This document shows, one piece after another, positions 1 to 6,105 of a stretch of 7,624 nucleotides of DNA. The stretch's first letter is position 1. Every line of letters begins with the position of its first letter. Made by a program: the position numbers and the translations under genes. The notes beneath the pieces were generated by a model. That model saw nothing but the letters and a program-made list of their open reading frames with translations, did no database searches and was not told the origin of the DNA. Source of the stretch: CAZJPD01 sp964547795 (GTDB taxonomy: Bacteria; Pseudomonadota; Alphaproteobacteria; Rickettsiales; Midichloriaceae); assembly GCA_964547795.1 (NCBI GenBank), contig CAZJPD010000037.1:1-7624 (forward strand). The letters are read 5' to 3'.

Positions 1-119
1 ATGCAGGGATCAGTTTTGGAATGATAAGAAACTTATGAAAAATCCTTAAGTAAAATTACAAACTGAATTAAGCTTTATTATTCTTTTAGGAATATCTTTG
101 AGAAATATTAAAAAAATAG

Positions 120-150
120 TTGACATCATGTAAAACTTATCTGCCATCAT
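120..150 (+). promoter_or_regulatory. Possible promoter upstream of the broken effector gene
   Basis: A perfect -35 consensus TTGACA lies at 120-125. The best -10-like hexamer downstream is CATCAT at 145-150, which matches four of six consensus positions with a 19-bp spacer, slightly longer than ideal. It lies 28 bp before the ATG at 178, which is preceded by GGGTGGA at 169-175, a plausible Shine-Dalgarno. The position fits transcription of the 178-4768 gene series. The -35 box is seen directly; promoter function is inferred from position and is weakened by the poor -10. Confidence 0.3.
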
Positions 151-177
151 AAACTGAACACTTTTTATGGGTGGAAA

Positions 178-360
178 ATGAGAAAGCAAGATATAATTGA
201 GATATGGAATTACTTTCAAAGTAATTAAGGAATTAGTGCAGAACATCAACAAATGATTAACAGGTGGTGTGCTAGTCACGGAGAAGAATCTGTATTAACA
301 ACTTTTGTTAGGGAATTATTACTTCAATCTCTTCTGAGGCACAAGTCACTTTTCAAAGAT
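178..360 (+). pseudogene. Broken N-terminal piece of the giant effector gene
   Basis: An ATG at 178 with a good ribosome-binding site (GGGTGGA, 169-175) opens a frame starting MRKQDIIEIWNYFQSN. It stops at TAA 226-228, which would be Gln if read as CAA, then continues open as GISAEHQQMINRWCASHGEE and onward until TAA at 361. From 312 the frame used by the next ORF is open and reads convincing protein (QVTFQRLIDNFHKGTELLSS) straight into the ATG at 462. One lost base in the overlap, for example in the CTCTTCT stretch near 328-335, would join the two. No known domain is recognised; the composition suggests alpha helix. An internal ATG at 253 would give only 36 codons. I infer this is the original N-terminus of the gene represented by the following ORFs, inactivated by one nonsense change and one frameshift. 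The coding character is a judgement by eye. Confidence 0.55.
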
Positions 361-461
361 TAATTGATAATTTTCATAAAGGAACAGAATTATTATCCAG
401 TAAGATTTTACAGAGTACAGAGGGGAGTAATTATGTTGCATTTAATAGGTTAGAAAATAAC

Positions 462-1106
462 ATGAGGGCGTTAAAGTTCTTTGAATCGTTAAGTCCAGAA
501 GAAATAAATGTTCAGGAACTAATGTGGTCTCTTGGTATATTGGGTAAAAATATAAGGGGTTTTTCTGAGGGTGTTGATAATTTGGTAACTTTTAGTGCAA
601 CAGAAGTAGTAGATATTGGAAATCCATATATATTAAACTTGTTAATTAATGCTTTACCTAGTTCTTTGGGAGGTAGTCAATTTTTAGTAGCAACAAACGA
701 AGTATTAAAAGTGCTATCTAATCATATATCATTGCAAGTTTTTAGTGTTACTTTGCTGTATGAAGCTATGAATGTTGAAAAGTTTGTAGGAAATGATTTT
801 GCAGAATTTTTAAGATTAGAGGTGGCAAACCAATTGATAGAAGCACGTAGTAAGGCTTTAGAAGTTAGAGGATGGAATGAAGTTTTAGGGAAAGTACATG
901 GTGAGTTACATTCTTGGGAATTTGTTATGAGTGAAGGAAGATATGATCCCATTGAGACAAAAGAGGGTTTTGTAAGGTTTGTAGGAAGGTATGGTGTTGA
1001 TGATTGGTCGTTCAGTGAGTTTAGGAAAAATCAATTAAATAATGTCATTATTCTATCACAGAATTATGCTCTTGAACTAGTAATAGATCAAGTTAGTAAA
1101 AGTTGA
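462..1106 (+). CDS. Helical protein of unknown function, probably a fragment of a giant effector
   Basis: A 214-residue product that I do not recognise. It is rich in Leu, Val, Glu and Asn and looks mostly alpha-helical, with no signal peptide, membrane segment or catalytic motif visible. The ATG at 462 has only a weak ribosome-binding site, and the same frame is open upstream to 312 with protein-like sequence, so 462 is probably an internal Met rather than a native start. It ends at TGA 1104-1106. The frame then continues open for eight codons into the ATG of the next ORF at 1131, so readthrough would fuse the two. If the TGA replaced a TGG, the lost residue would be Trp. Either it is a free-standing small protein in an operon or, more likely, it is the helical N-terminal domain of the ancestral protein spanning 178-4768. 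Confidence 0.6.
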   Translation: MRALKFFESLSPEEINVQELMWSLGILGKNIRGFSEGVDNLVTFSATEVVDIGNPYILNLLINALPSSLGGSQFLVATNEVLKVLSNHISLQVFSVTLLYEAMNVEKFVGNDFAEFLRLEVANQLIEARSKALEVRGWNEVLGKVHGELHSWEFVMSEGRYDPIETKEGFVRFVGRYGVDDWSFSEFRKNQLNNVIILSQNYALELVIDQVSKS

Positions 1107-1130
1107 GTTTTAGATGGGAATGTAATAAGG

Positions 1131-2258
1131 ATGAGCAGTGTTAGCGATACTTTCAGTGGTTATTCTAGTGATGACAGTATTGAGAATATTATCATTAGGG
1201 CAACTAATTTAGTTGTACTTGATGCTGATTTTAATAGTTATGGAAGGAATGTATTATTGTTAGCACCTACTTGGTATGTTGGGAGAGATGTATTATTTAA
1301 CTTGCGAGGTAGAGATGAGGAAGGTTACACAACAAAAGCAGGGCAGTCAGGAATACATGGTATATCTGGACAACTAGGAGAAAATGGGGAGCATGGAGGA
1401 CATTTTTATGGTATAGGTGCAAATATAAAGAAAATAAGTGAAGATGTGAAAGTTAGTATTGATGTAAGTGGTGGGAACTGGGGTAAAGGACAAGATGGAG
1501 GAGATGGGGAAGATGGGGAAGATGGAGCAGATGCTCATCTTTTAGAGAATGCAAATGATCCGAGTAACTTACAAAGAGCAGAGATCAGTATGAAAGAATA
1601 TGCTGAGGATGTTATAGTTGATCATGACTCTAATATTCTAGAATGTATGTGGAGGACAGATGTAAAGATACATAAGAAATGGAAAGTGCTTGGAACACCT
1701 TTTACAGCAGTAGGAGTAGGGGTACAATGGTTGAATAAGAAAGTGGCTAGAGAGGGTGCTGCTTCTTATATGCATCAAATGCAAGAAAAGATTTTATATG
1801 AAGAAAAGGGGCAAGTAGGTGAGAAAGGAGGAAATGCAGGAGTAGGTGGAATAGGTGGTTTAGGAAATTTAGCTGGTGCTGTTAAGTTAGATGTATCTTC
1901 TTTCAATTCAGATATTCAGGTTATCAATAGAGATGGAGAAATAGGGCAAAGTGGTAAAAATGGTATACCTGGTCAAGGTGGTTTATCTGGTAAGTCATAT
2001 AGAAAGATATATAACGTAGGGATTCAAAGATGGGAAGGAGGGGCTTTTTGTGGTGAGGAATATCAACAAATAGTATATGATGTTAAAGGTGATACTGAAT
2101 TTAGTAAAAGAGAAGGCAGACCTGATGTAAGAAGAGACGCAGCTCAAATGAAAGAAAAAGTAAGAATAAGGTCAGAGCGGGGGCAGCAACAAATGGAGAA
2201 TTATGATACAGTGTATAAACATATTTATACAAAAGCTGTTCAAGATGTAAGTGAGTAA
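1131..2258 (+). CDS. Glycine-rich collagen-like (Gly-X-Y) repeat protein, probable effector fragment
   Basis: A 375-residue product with four blocks of collagen-like triplets: about residues 71-90 (Gly every third position), 118-134 (QDGGDGEDGEDGADA), 227-247 and 269-287. Between them lie segments without Gly-X-Y spacing: residues 20-60 with alternating hydrophobics that look like beta strands, and a helical stretch at 145-225. The last 60 residues are charged and helical. No catalytic motif or signal peptide is seen. Similar glycine-triplet segments occur in large secreted or surface proteins, so a structural or linker role within a larger effector is inferred, not proven. The start has an AAGG immediately before the ATG, too close for good initiation. 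It shares the frame of the upstream ORF across an open 8-codon gap, and of the downstream OTU ORF across an open 21-codon gap after TAA 2256-2258. This favours decay of one long gene over separate genes. Confidence 0.65.
   Translation: MSSVSDTFSGYSSDDSIENIIIRATNLVVLDADFNSYGRNVLLLAPTWYVGRDVLFNLRGRDEEGYTTKAGQSGIHGISGQLGENGEHGGHFYGIGANIKKISEDVKVSIDVSGGNWGKGQDGGDGEDGEDGADAHLLENANDPSNLQRAEISMKEYAEDVIVDHDSNILECMWRTDVKIHKKWKVLGTPFTAVGVGVQWLNKKVAREGAASYMHQMQEKILYEEKGQVGEKGGNAGVGGIGGLGNLAGAVKLDVSSFNSDIQVINRDGEIGQSGKNGIPGQGGLSGKSYRKIYNVGIQRWEGGAFCGEEYQQIVYDVKGDTEFSKREGRPDVRRDAAQMKEKVRIRSERGQQQMENYDTVYKHIYTKAVQDVSE
1494..1529 (+). repeat. Four tandem 9-bp units (GATGGGGAA type) encoding Asp-Gly-X
   Basis: Units begin at 1494 (GATGGAGGA), 1503 (GATGGGGAA), 1512 (GATGGGGAA) and 1521 (GATGGAGCA), and a further GATG follows at 1530. 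Each encodes an Asp-Gly-X triplet of the collagen-like segment. The two middle units are identical, consistent with slippage-driven growth of the glycine repeat. The repeat is a multiple of three, so length changes would keep the frame. Confidence 0.75.
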
Positions 2259-2321
2259 ATAAAAAATTTTAATGTATTTGAGTACGTTTATAGAAAAGCC
2301 ATAGGGGAGTATTATAACAGA

Positions 2322-3413
2322 ATGAAAGTAGTTGATAGTTGGTATTCTAAGATTAGAAGTGAAGATGCAAAGAAAATGTTACGTATGCTTGAAGATAGTT
2401 ACCTAGAAGGTGATCAAACTTCAATAGCTGAAGTATGGAAGATAGAAGGGATTATGCAAGAAGCACTTGATTGGGGATTAGCAGAACAACTACAGCTGGA
2501 AGAAAATAGAAAAGCAGTAGAACAATTTATAGAAAAGATAGGTGAAAAGCGAGAAATAGAGTACATGAGCTTTTTGTTGGCTGAATCTTTAGGTGATTTT
2601 GTATGGAATTATGGGGTAGATAATCAATTGAAGTATAATAATAGGGTAATACCAGGAGAAGATATAATATTTAATCCAGCGGGAGACGGAAACTGTTTCT
2701 ATGCCGCTATTTTAGGAAATCAAAACGCAAGTCCTGAAGCAATAAGACAATTAAGAAACGATGTAGCAGTGCAGATACAAAATAATGTAGAGGTGTATTT
2801 TGAGAGAATAATGTTAGAGGCATTTTCATATTATCAACAGTATGGAACGTTACCTCGATTTTTTACAAGGATAAATACATCATTACAAGCATCAAGACTA
2901 CTAGAAGTCATACGTAACTATGGAGGTCATGGATCATTTGATAATATAAGTATAGCAGATAGAGAAAATTTAGTAAAAGAATATGCAGAACATATAAGAC
3001 AAGATAAGGTATGGGCAGGAAATATAGAGATAGGAGTAATAACAGAAATGATGGATGCACGTATTACGGTACATCGTCCAGACGGACAGTTTTACGACAT
3101 AAATAGGGGTGGAAGTAATCATATTAATTTATATTATACAGGCAATCATTATGTCAGAGTAAGCGATAGAGAGGATTCAATATTTGAAATGAGTAGGAGA
3201 GGTGAATTAACAAGTTTAGAGGGAGAAAGTACAGAAGATAGTGATGGACTACTAATACAAGAAATAGAAGATAATCTGGATGTAATTGGTGCAAACAAGC
3301 AACTTGTATATAAGATGCTGGACGTATCATCTTTAATACAAGAATTGGGAGAAGGTAATCAGTTATACTTGGTCAATCCAGAGGGTGAGCATTCTAAATC
3401 AATAAAGAGTTAA
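2322..3413 (+). CDS. OTU-family cysteine protease (putative deubiquitinase) domain protein
   Basis: A 363-residue product with a clear OTU (ovarian tumour) fold signature. GDGNCFYAAI at residues 121-130 carries the catalytic Asp122 and Cys125. The helix and strand region WAGNIEIGVITEMMDARITV (231-250) matches the conserved W-G-x-x-E-I element, and INLYYTGNHYVRV (268-280) ends with the catalytic His276. The triad is therefore complete, and ubiquitin or ubiquitin-like cleavage in the host cytosol is expected from the family. Residues 1-110 are helical and unrecognised. Residues 290-363 are acidic, then QLYLVNP (347-353) resembles the strand preceding the catalytic Asp position of a CE-clan protease that continues in the next ORF. 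AGGGGAG at 2303-2309 could serve as a ribosome-binding site, 12 nt from the ATG, longer than usual. The frame is open upstream through 2259 to the stop of the preceding ORF. It ends at TAA 3411-3413, whose last base is the first of the next ATG. The OTU call is strong; whether it is a stand-alone gene is uncertain. Confidence 0.85.
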   Translation: MKVVDSWYSKIRSEDAKKMLRMLEDSYLEGDQTSIAEVWKIEGIMQEALDWGLAEQLQLEENRKAVEQFIEKIGEKREIEYMSFLLAESLGDFVWNYGVDNQLKYNNRVIPGEDIIFNPAGDGNCFYAAILGNQNASPEAIRQLRNDVAVQIQNNVEVYFERIMLEAFSYYQQYGTLPRFFTRINTSLQASRLLEVIRNYGGHGSFDNISIADRENLVKEYAEHIRQDKVWAGNIEIGVITEMMDARITVHRPDGQFYDINRGGSNHINLYYTGNHYVRVSDREDSIFEMSRRGELTSLEGESTEDSDGLLIQEIEDNLDVIGANKQLVYKMLDVSSLIQELGEGNQLYLVNPEGEHSKSIKS

Positions 3414-4768
3414 TGGAGTTGGTAGGCAACAATAAAGTTGCAACAAGGGTAGTATTAGCAGACATACAAAAAGACAATTCTACATGTGGTGATCACTGTC
3501 TAAACTTAATCCAAGAAATTGTTACCAGTAACTGCGATGATCTTTGTAAGGTAGGGATATTGAAAACTAGTAATCAATATGGTTCACATGCAAGTGTGTT
3601 TATTATTGGGAAAGAGGAAGAAATAGAGGGTACAATTCTTTCTGCGGTCATTACATACAGAGATGAGATGGAGTTATGGGATAGTCCAATAATGATGAAG
3701 GTTAATGGTGTTCAGGAGGTTTTAGTTCAATCCAAGATAAAAACTAATAAGTTAGACTATGGAAATGAAGAGTCAGAGATAGTAGAAACAAGTGGTACTT
3801 TACATAGTTCAGAGTACACAATTTACACACCAAATGGAAATCTTTTCATTAGGTTAGATGTATATGGAGAAAAGCTAGAGGCACAAATACAATATGCGAT
3901 GGAAACGGGTGTTGCATACGAAACAGTAAGACAAGCATTGGAGCAAGGCTTTCAAATTATCGATATGGAACAAATAGTAAATGGTATAGGTCAACCTACA
4001 GCATTAAATAATGATATACATCAACTTGTACGAGAGAATAATCTGGATAATCTAAGAATTATCGTAGAACAAGGGGCAGATATTTTACAATACGATGAGA
4101 ACCTTGATACACCATTAAGAATTACTACAAGGCTCGGACATATAGAAATAGTAGAGTTTTTGTTAGAGCAAACATACAACCTAGTATTAACAAATATAGA
4201 ACATGAACCATTTAATATTAGATTGGGAGGAAATGGAATAGTGATAAGTACTATACTGCATGAGGCAGTAGAGCAGGGAGGAAGTGTAGATATGATCAGG
4301 TTATTAGTTGAGCATGGAGCAAACCCAGTAAGATGGAATATCAATGCAGATACAGCATTACACCTAGCAGCTGATATAGAAAATCCAAATATAACAATAA
4401 CTCTTTTGAATGGGGTACAAGAAGAAGAGCTAATTAACCTTCCAGATGCAAATGGATTTACAGCATTAGATAGAGCAATAGGGCAAGGAAATATAGAAAC
4501 AGCAACTGCATTGATGGAATATGGAGGCAATGCCAATGTATTTGCAACAGAAGTGGAAGAAATGCTAAATGCTGTATACACACAGAATGCTAATTTTAAT
4601 CCAGTAGAAGCAACTTTAATGCCAGATAACGACATTGTCGCAAGTGATGCTATTGAAAATAATTGGTGTAGTTGGTGTCCTGATTTTGAGGTGCTTGAGT
4701 TAAGCTTAGATTCCCCAAGTATGACAGGAAAAGATATGATTCTATTGCCGTTACTTATATCGCACTAA
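3413..4768 (+). CDS. Ankyrin-repeat protein with N-terminal remnant of a CE-clan (Ulp1/YopJ-like) cysteine protease
   Basis: A 451-residue product. Residues 17-30, DIQKDNSTCGDHCL, match the active-site segment of CE-clan cysteine proteases and acetyltransferases: Gln19 six residues before Cys25, then Gly, the same spacing as the Ulp1 oxyanion Gln and nucleophile. The upstream His and Asp part is not in this ORF. The end of the OTU ORF supplies a strand-like QLYLVNP, with Asn where Asp is usual, and no His-Trp motif is visible. Residues about 199-377 hold five ankyrin repeats: NNDIHQLVRENNLDNLRIIV, TPLRITTRLGHIEIVEFLLE, TILHEAVEQG with IRLLVEHGANP, TALHLAADIENPNITITLL, and FTALDRAIGQGNIETATALM. 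The tail has a WCSWC cluster (418-422). The ATG overlaps the preceding stop (TAATG) and no good ribosome-binding site is seen. The frame is open upstream only to TAA 3395, so either translational coupling or a frameshift scar explains the junction. Ankyrin repeats mediate protein binding, in intracellular bacteria typically to host targets. Confidence 0.75.
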   Translation: MELVGNNKVATRVVLADIQKDNSTCGDHCLNLIQEIVTSNCDDLCKVGILKTSNQYGSHASVFIIGKEEEIEGTILSAVITYRDEMELWDSPIMMKVNGVQEVLVQSKIKTNKLDYGNEESEIVETSGTLHSSEYTIYTPNGNLFIRLDVYGEKLEAQIQYAMETGVAYETVRQALEQGFQIIDMEQIVNGIGQPTALNNDIHQLVRENNLDNLRIIVEQGADILQYDENLDTPLRITTRLGHIEIVEFLLEQTYNLVLTNIEHEPFNIRLGGNGIVISTILHEAVEQGGSVDMIRLLVEHGANPVRWNINADTALHLAADIENPNITITLLNGVQEEELINLPDANGFTALDRAIGQGNIETATALMEYGGNANVFATEVEEMLNAVYTQNANFNPVEATLMPDNDIVASDAIENNWCSWCPDFEVLELSLDSPSMTGKDMILLPLLISH

Positions 4769-4903
4769 GTCAATAGTTATAGCTTGAGTTACGTTTAGGT
4801 ATACGTATTTTTATTGGTCAAGAGAAATAGTGTATTATACTCACAAACCTTCTTTAATACAGGAAAACAAACTTATAGCATATATTTGAAAGGTTATGCA
4901 AAA

Positions 4904-5140
4904 TGTATACACGTTTTTGTCAGTAAATATTTCATTTCAAAGAGGTAATAAGGTTCTGTATACAGTTTGTATACACGTGTATACAGGCTAGAAATAGTAC
5001 TTACAGCAAAACAGTTTTTTGGGTTAAAGGAATAAATACATACAAAATAAATTTTTGTATACATAGGTAAAAGGGGTATTAGAAGCTAAAAATGAGGTTG
5101 TGTATACAAAGTGTATACACTTTTTGTGTTTTTGTATACA
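4904..5140. repeat. Array of eight TGTATACA palindromes (operator or iteron-like)
   Basis: Exact copies of the self-complementary octamer TGTATACA occur at 4904, 4957, 4968, 4978, 5056, 5101, 5112 and 5133. A shorter GTATAC core at 4799 is a ninth, imperfect site. Centre-to-centre steps are 53, 11, 10, 78, 45, 11 and 21 bp. The tight clusters (4957/4968/4978 and 5101/5112/5133) step by whole helical turns, so bound proteins would sit on one DNA face. Such arrays are seen as operators for cooperative dimeric regulators and as iterons at plasmid or partition origins. No regulator or Rep gene is visible in the window, so the role is open. The repeats themselves are certain. Confidence 0.85.
4968..4985. 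promoter_or_regulatory. 18-bp perfect palindrome TGTATACACGTGTATACA
   Basis: Two TGTATACA sites at 4968-4975 and 4978-4985 are joined by CG so that the whole 18 bp equals its own reverse complement. It could bind a dimer of dimers or a large symmetric operator. With the adjacent perfect 10-bp palindrome CTGTATACAG (4956-4965) it forms the densest part of the array. Protein binding is inferred from symmetry only. Confidence 0.6.
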
Positions 5141-5143
5141 CCC

Positions 5144-5180
5144 TGATGCATTTTGTATCATTTGTGCATCATTTTGCATC
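5144..5180. repeat. Short tandem ATTTTG-TATC / -CATC repeats with a TGATGCA inverted pair
   Basis: Three degenerate 10-11 bp units follow one another: ATTTTGTATC (5150-5159), ATTTGTGCATC (5160-5170) and ATTTTGCATC (5171-5180). TGATGCA at 5144-5150 can pair with TGCATCA at 5165-5171 around a 14-nt loop. Further TGCA cores lie at 5193 and 5209. The unit length is again about one helical turn, and the block begins four bases after the last TGTATACA site, so both may belong to one control or origin region. The stem is short and AT-rich and has no immediate long T run, so a terminator role is weak. Confidence 0.5.
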
Positions 5181-5496
5181 TCTTTTTCTTTATGCATAAT
5201 CTTTCAAATGCACATTATAATAAGAGCATTAAAGTTGTGACATGTGTATAATCAATGCCTCTAATGTAAGTTTTGCAAAATTGATATCGAGTTTTTACAT
5301 TATTTCTTTAAGTTAAGTACGACATACCAGCTTCCACTCAAACATTTTCAAGTTTATATTACTATCTATTTAAGATACAAATTAAATTTTGACTAGTATT
5401 AGGCTCTTAGTTTAGTATTATTTCTGAATCAACGGCAAAAGAAGAAAGATCAAATAATGCAAAAAACATGCTGAAGCTAATAATAGCCTATCTAAA

Positions 5497-5775
5497 ATGA
5501 TCAATGGGCTACGACTAAAATTACTTGATCTGACAAGAAAAAACCCTCTAATTTCTACGAGATTCTCTGACAGGTCAAATTCGCTAGTCAGGATTGTAGA
5601 TGAAATACCTGAAGTACTTCTTGAGTATATTATAAATAGGGAAATGAGAATTATTCCTCTACCAGATCTGAATATTGCCCTAAAGGATGAGAGAACAAAG
5701 GAATTTCAGAATGCTCTAGCAGAAAGACGACTCAATGATAAAACTTACTTAGATGAGTTAGATAAAATAGATTAG
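5497..5775 (+). pseudogene. Helicase segment 1: DUF4011 N-terminus
   Basis: Open from ATG 5497 to TAG 5773, 92 residues. It contains LLDLTRKNPLI, followed by an SRF-type loop and IVDEIPEVLLEYI, the expected start of the DUF4011 domain. It ends in LDELDKID, and past the stop the frame continues with ANDAAPNLLAEAERKLKDKL, a helical stretch that belongs to the same domain. If made alone it would be an incomplete domain with no catalytic part. Confidence 0.7.
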
Positions 5776-5877
5776 GCAAATGATGCAGCACCAAATCTAT
5801 TAGCTGAAGCAGAACGCAAATTGAAAGACAAGCTACGTGAGCAATTAAAGATGTCACCTAGGTAGACAAAGAGTGAC

Positions 5878-6105
5878 TTGTCTCTTCAGCAACATGCAAA
5901 AAATCATGACATATCTCCGCATTACGAATTGCCCTTTGATAATCAGAAAGATAAAGATGGGCGTTATACCGATAAAGATATTCAGACTCTTCTTTTGCCT
6001 GATATACTAACAAGACGTTTAAATGCACTCTTTACCAAAGAAAAAACATGTAAAGAAGAAATGGGTATTAGTGTTTTACATGTAGCATTCGGCTTTCTTG
6101 AGTGA
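5878..6105 (+). pseudogene. Helicase segment 2: middle of DUF4011 domain
   Basis: A 75-codon stretch between TAG 5863 and TGA 6103. No ATG opens it: TTG 5878 is the only nominal start and has no ribosome-binding site. The sequence HYELPFD and LNALFTKEKTCKEEMGISVLHVAFGFLE matches the expected run into the conserved GFLEW motif, so this is internal protein sequence exposed by nonsense mutations rather than an independent gene. Confidence 0.65.

Larger units (their letters stand above)
178..4768 (+). pseudogene. Composite: decayed giant effector/toxin gene (helical, collagen-like, OTU, CE remnant, ankyrin)
   Basis: The ORFs at 462-1106, 1131-2258 and 2322-3413 lie in the same frame, and the bases between them contain no further stop in that frame. 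The N-terminal piece (from 178) and the ankyrin ORF (from 3413) join through single-base frameshifts at about 312-360 and 3395-3412. Adding one A to the AAA run at 3396-3398 would read SKINKELMEL straight into the CE motif. The reconstructed product is about 1,500 residues, ordered helical N-terminus, Gly-X-Y repeats, OTU protease, CE-like protease, ankyrin repeats. That order, two ubiquitin-acting protease types followed by ankyrins, resembles large toxins of reproductive-parasite Rickettsiales. The resemblance comes from knowledge of the family, and no homologue search was possible. The three nonsense codons (TAA 226, TGA 1104, TAA 2256) are each one transition from CAA, TGG and CAA. The alternative is an operon of split proteins, which the intact OTU triad keeps open. 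Confidence 0.6.
4769..5496. other. 728-bp gene-free, repeat-rich intergenic region
   Basis: No convincing ORF is seen on either strand. The left part (4769-4900) is AT-rich. It has a weak promoter-like pair, TTGGTC 4814-4819 and TATACT 4836-4841 with a 16-bp spacer, and an isolated GTATAC at 4799. The middle (4904-5180) holds the TGTATACA array and the ATTTTGCATC-type tandem repeats described separately. The right part has a perfect TATAAT at 5247-5252 without a good -35, about 245 bp before the helicase ATG. Just before the helicase, the second frame at 5426-5466 reads STAKEERSNNAK and could be a frameshifted N-terminal extension. No strong GC-rich terminator hairpin was found after 4768. 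Confidence 0.6.

Noticed and set aside
1..49. Possible C-terminal tail of an upstream gene (frame 2 reads CRDQFWNDKKLMKNP then TAA)
   Set aside because: Only 15 codons are visible and other frames also give short tails; no family can be recognised, so it is not supportable.
4021..4635. 204-codon open frame on the minus strand opposite the ankyrin ORF
   Set aside because: Its translation is Ser/Cys/Ile-rich without any motif, while the plus strand has clear ankyrin repeats; it is a shadow frame.
4904..5180. CRISPR array
   Set aside because: Repeats are only 8-11 bp, irregularly spaced by 0-78 bp, with no spacer-like units and no cas genes.
5144..5190. Intrinsic terminator (TGATGCA/TGCATCA stem followed by TCTTTTTCTT)
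   Set aside because: The stem is only 7 bp and AT-rich with a 14-nt loop, and the T-rich stretch starts about 10 bases after it; tandem repeats explain the pairing better.
1104..6105. UGA reassigned to Trp, because TGA at 1104 and 6103 both sit where Trp would fit
   Set aside because: The same genes also carry in-frame TAA and TAG stops and frameshifts, which reassignment would not explain, and Trp is normally encoded by TGG throughout.
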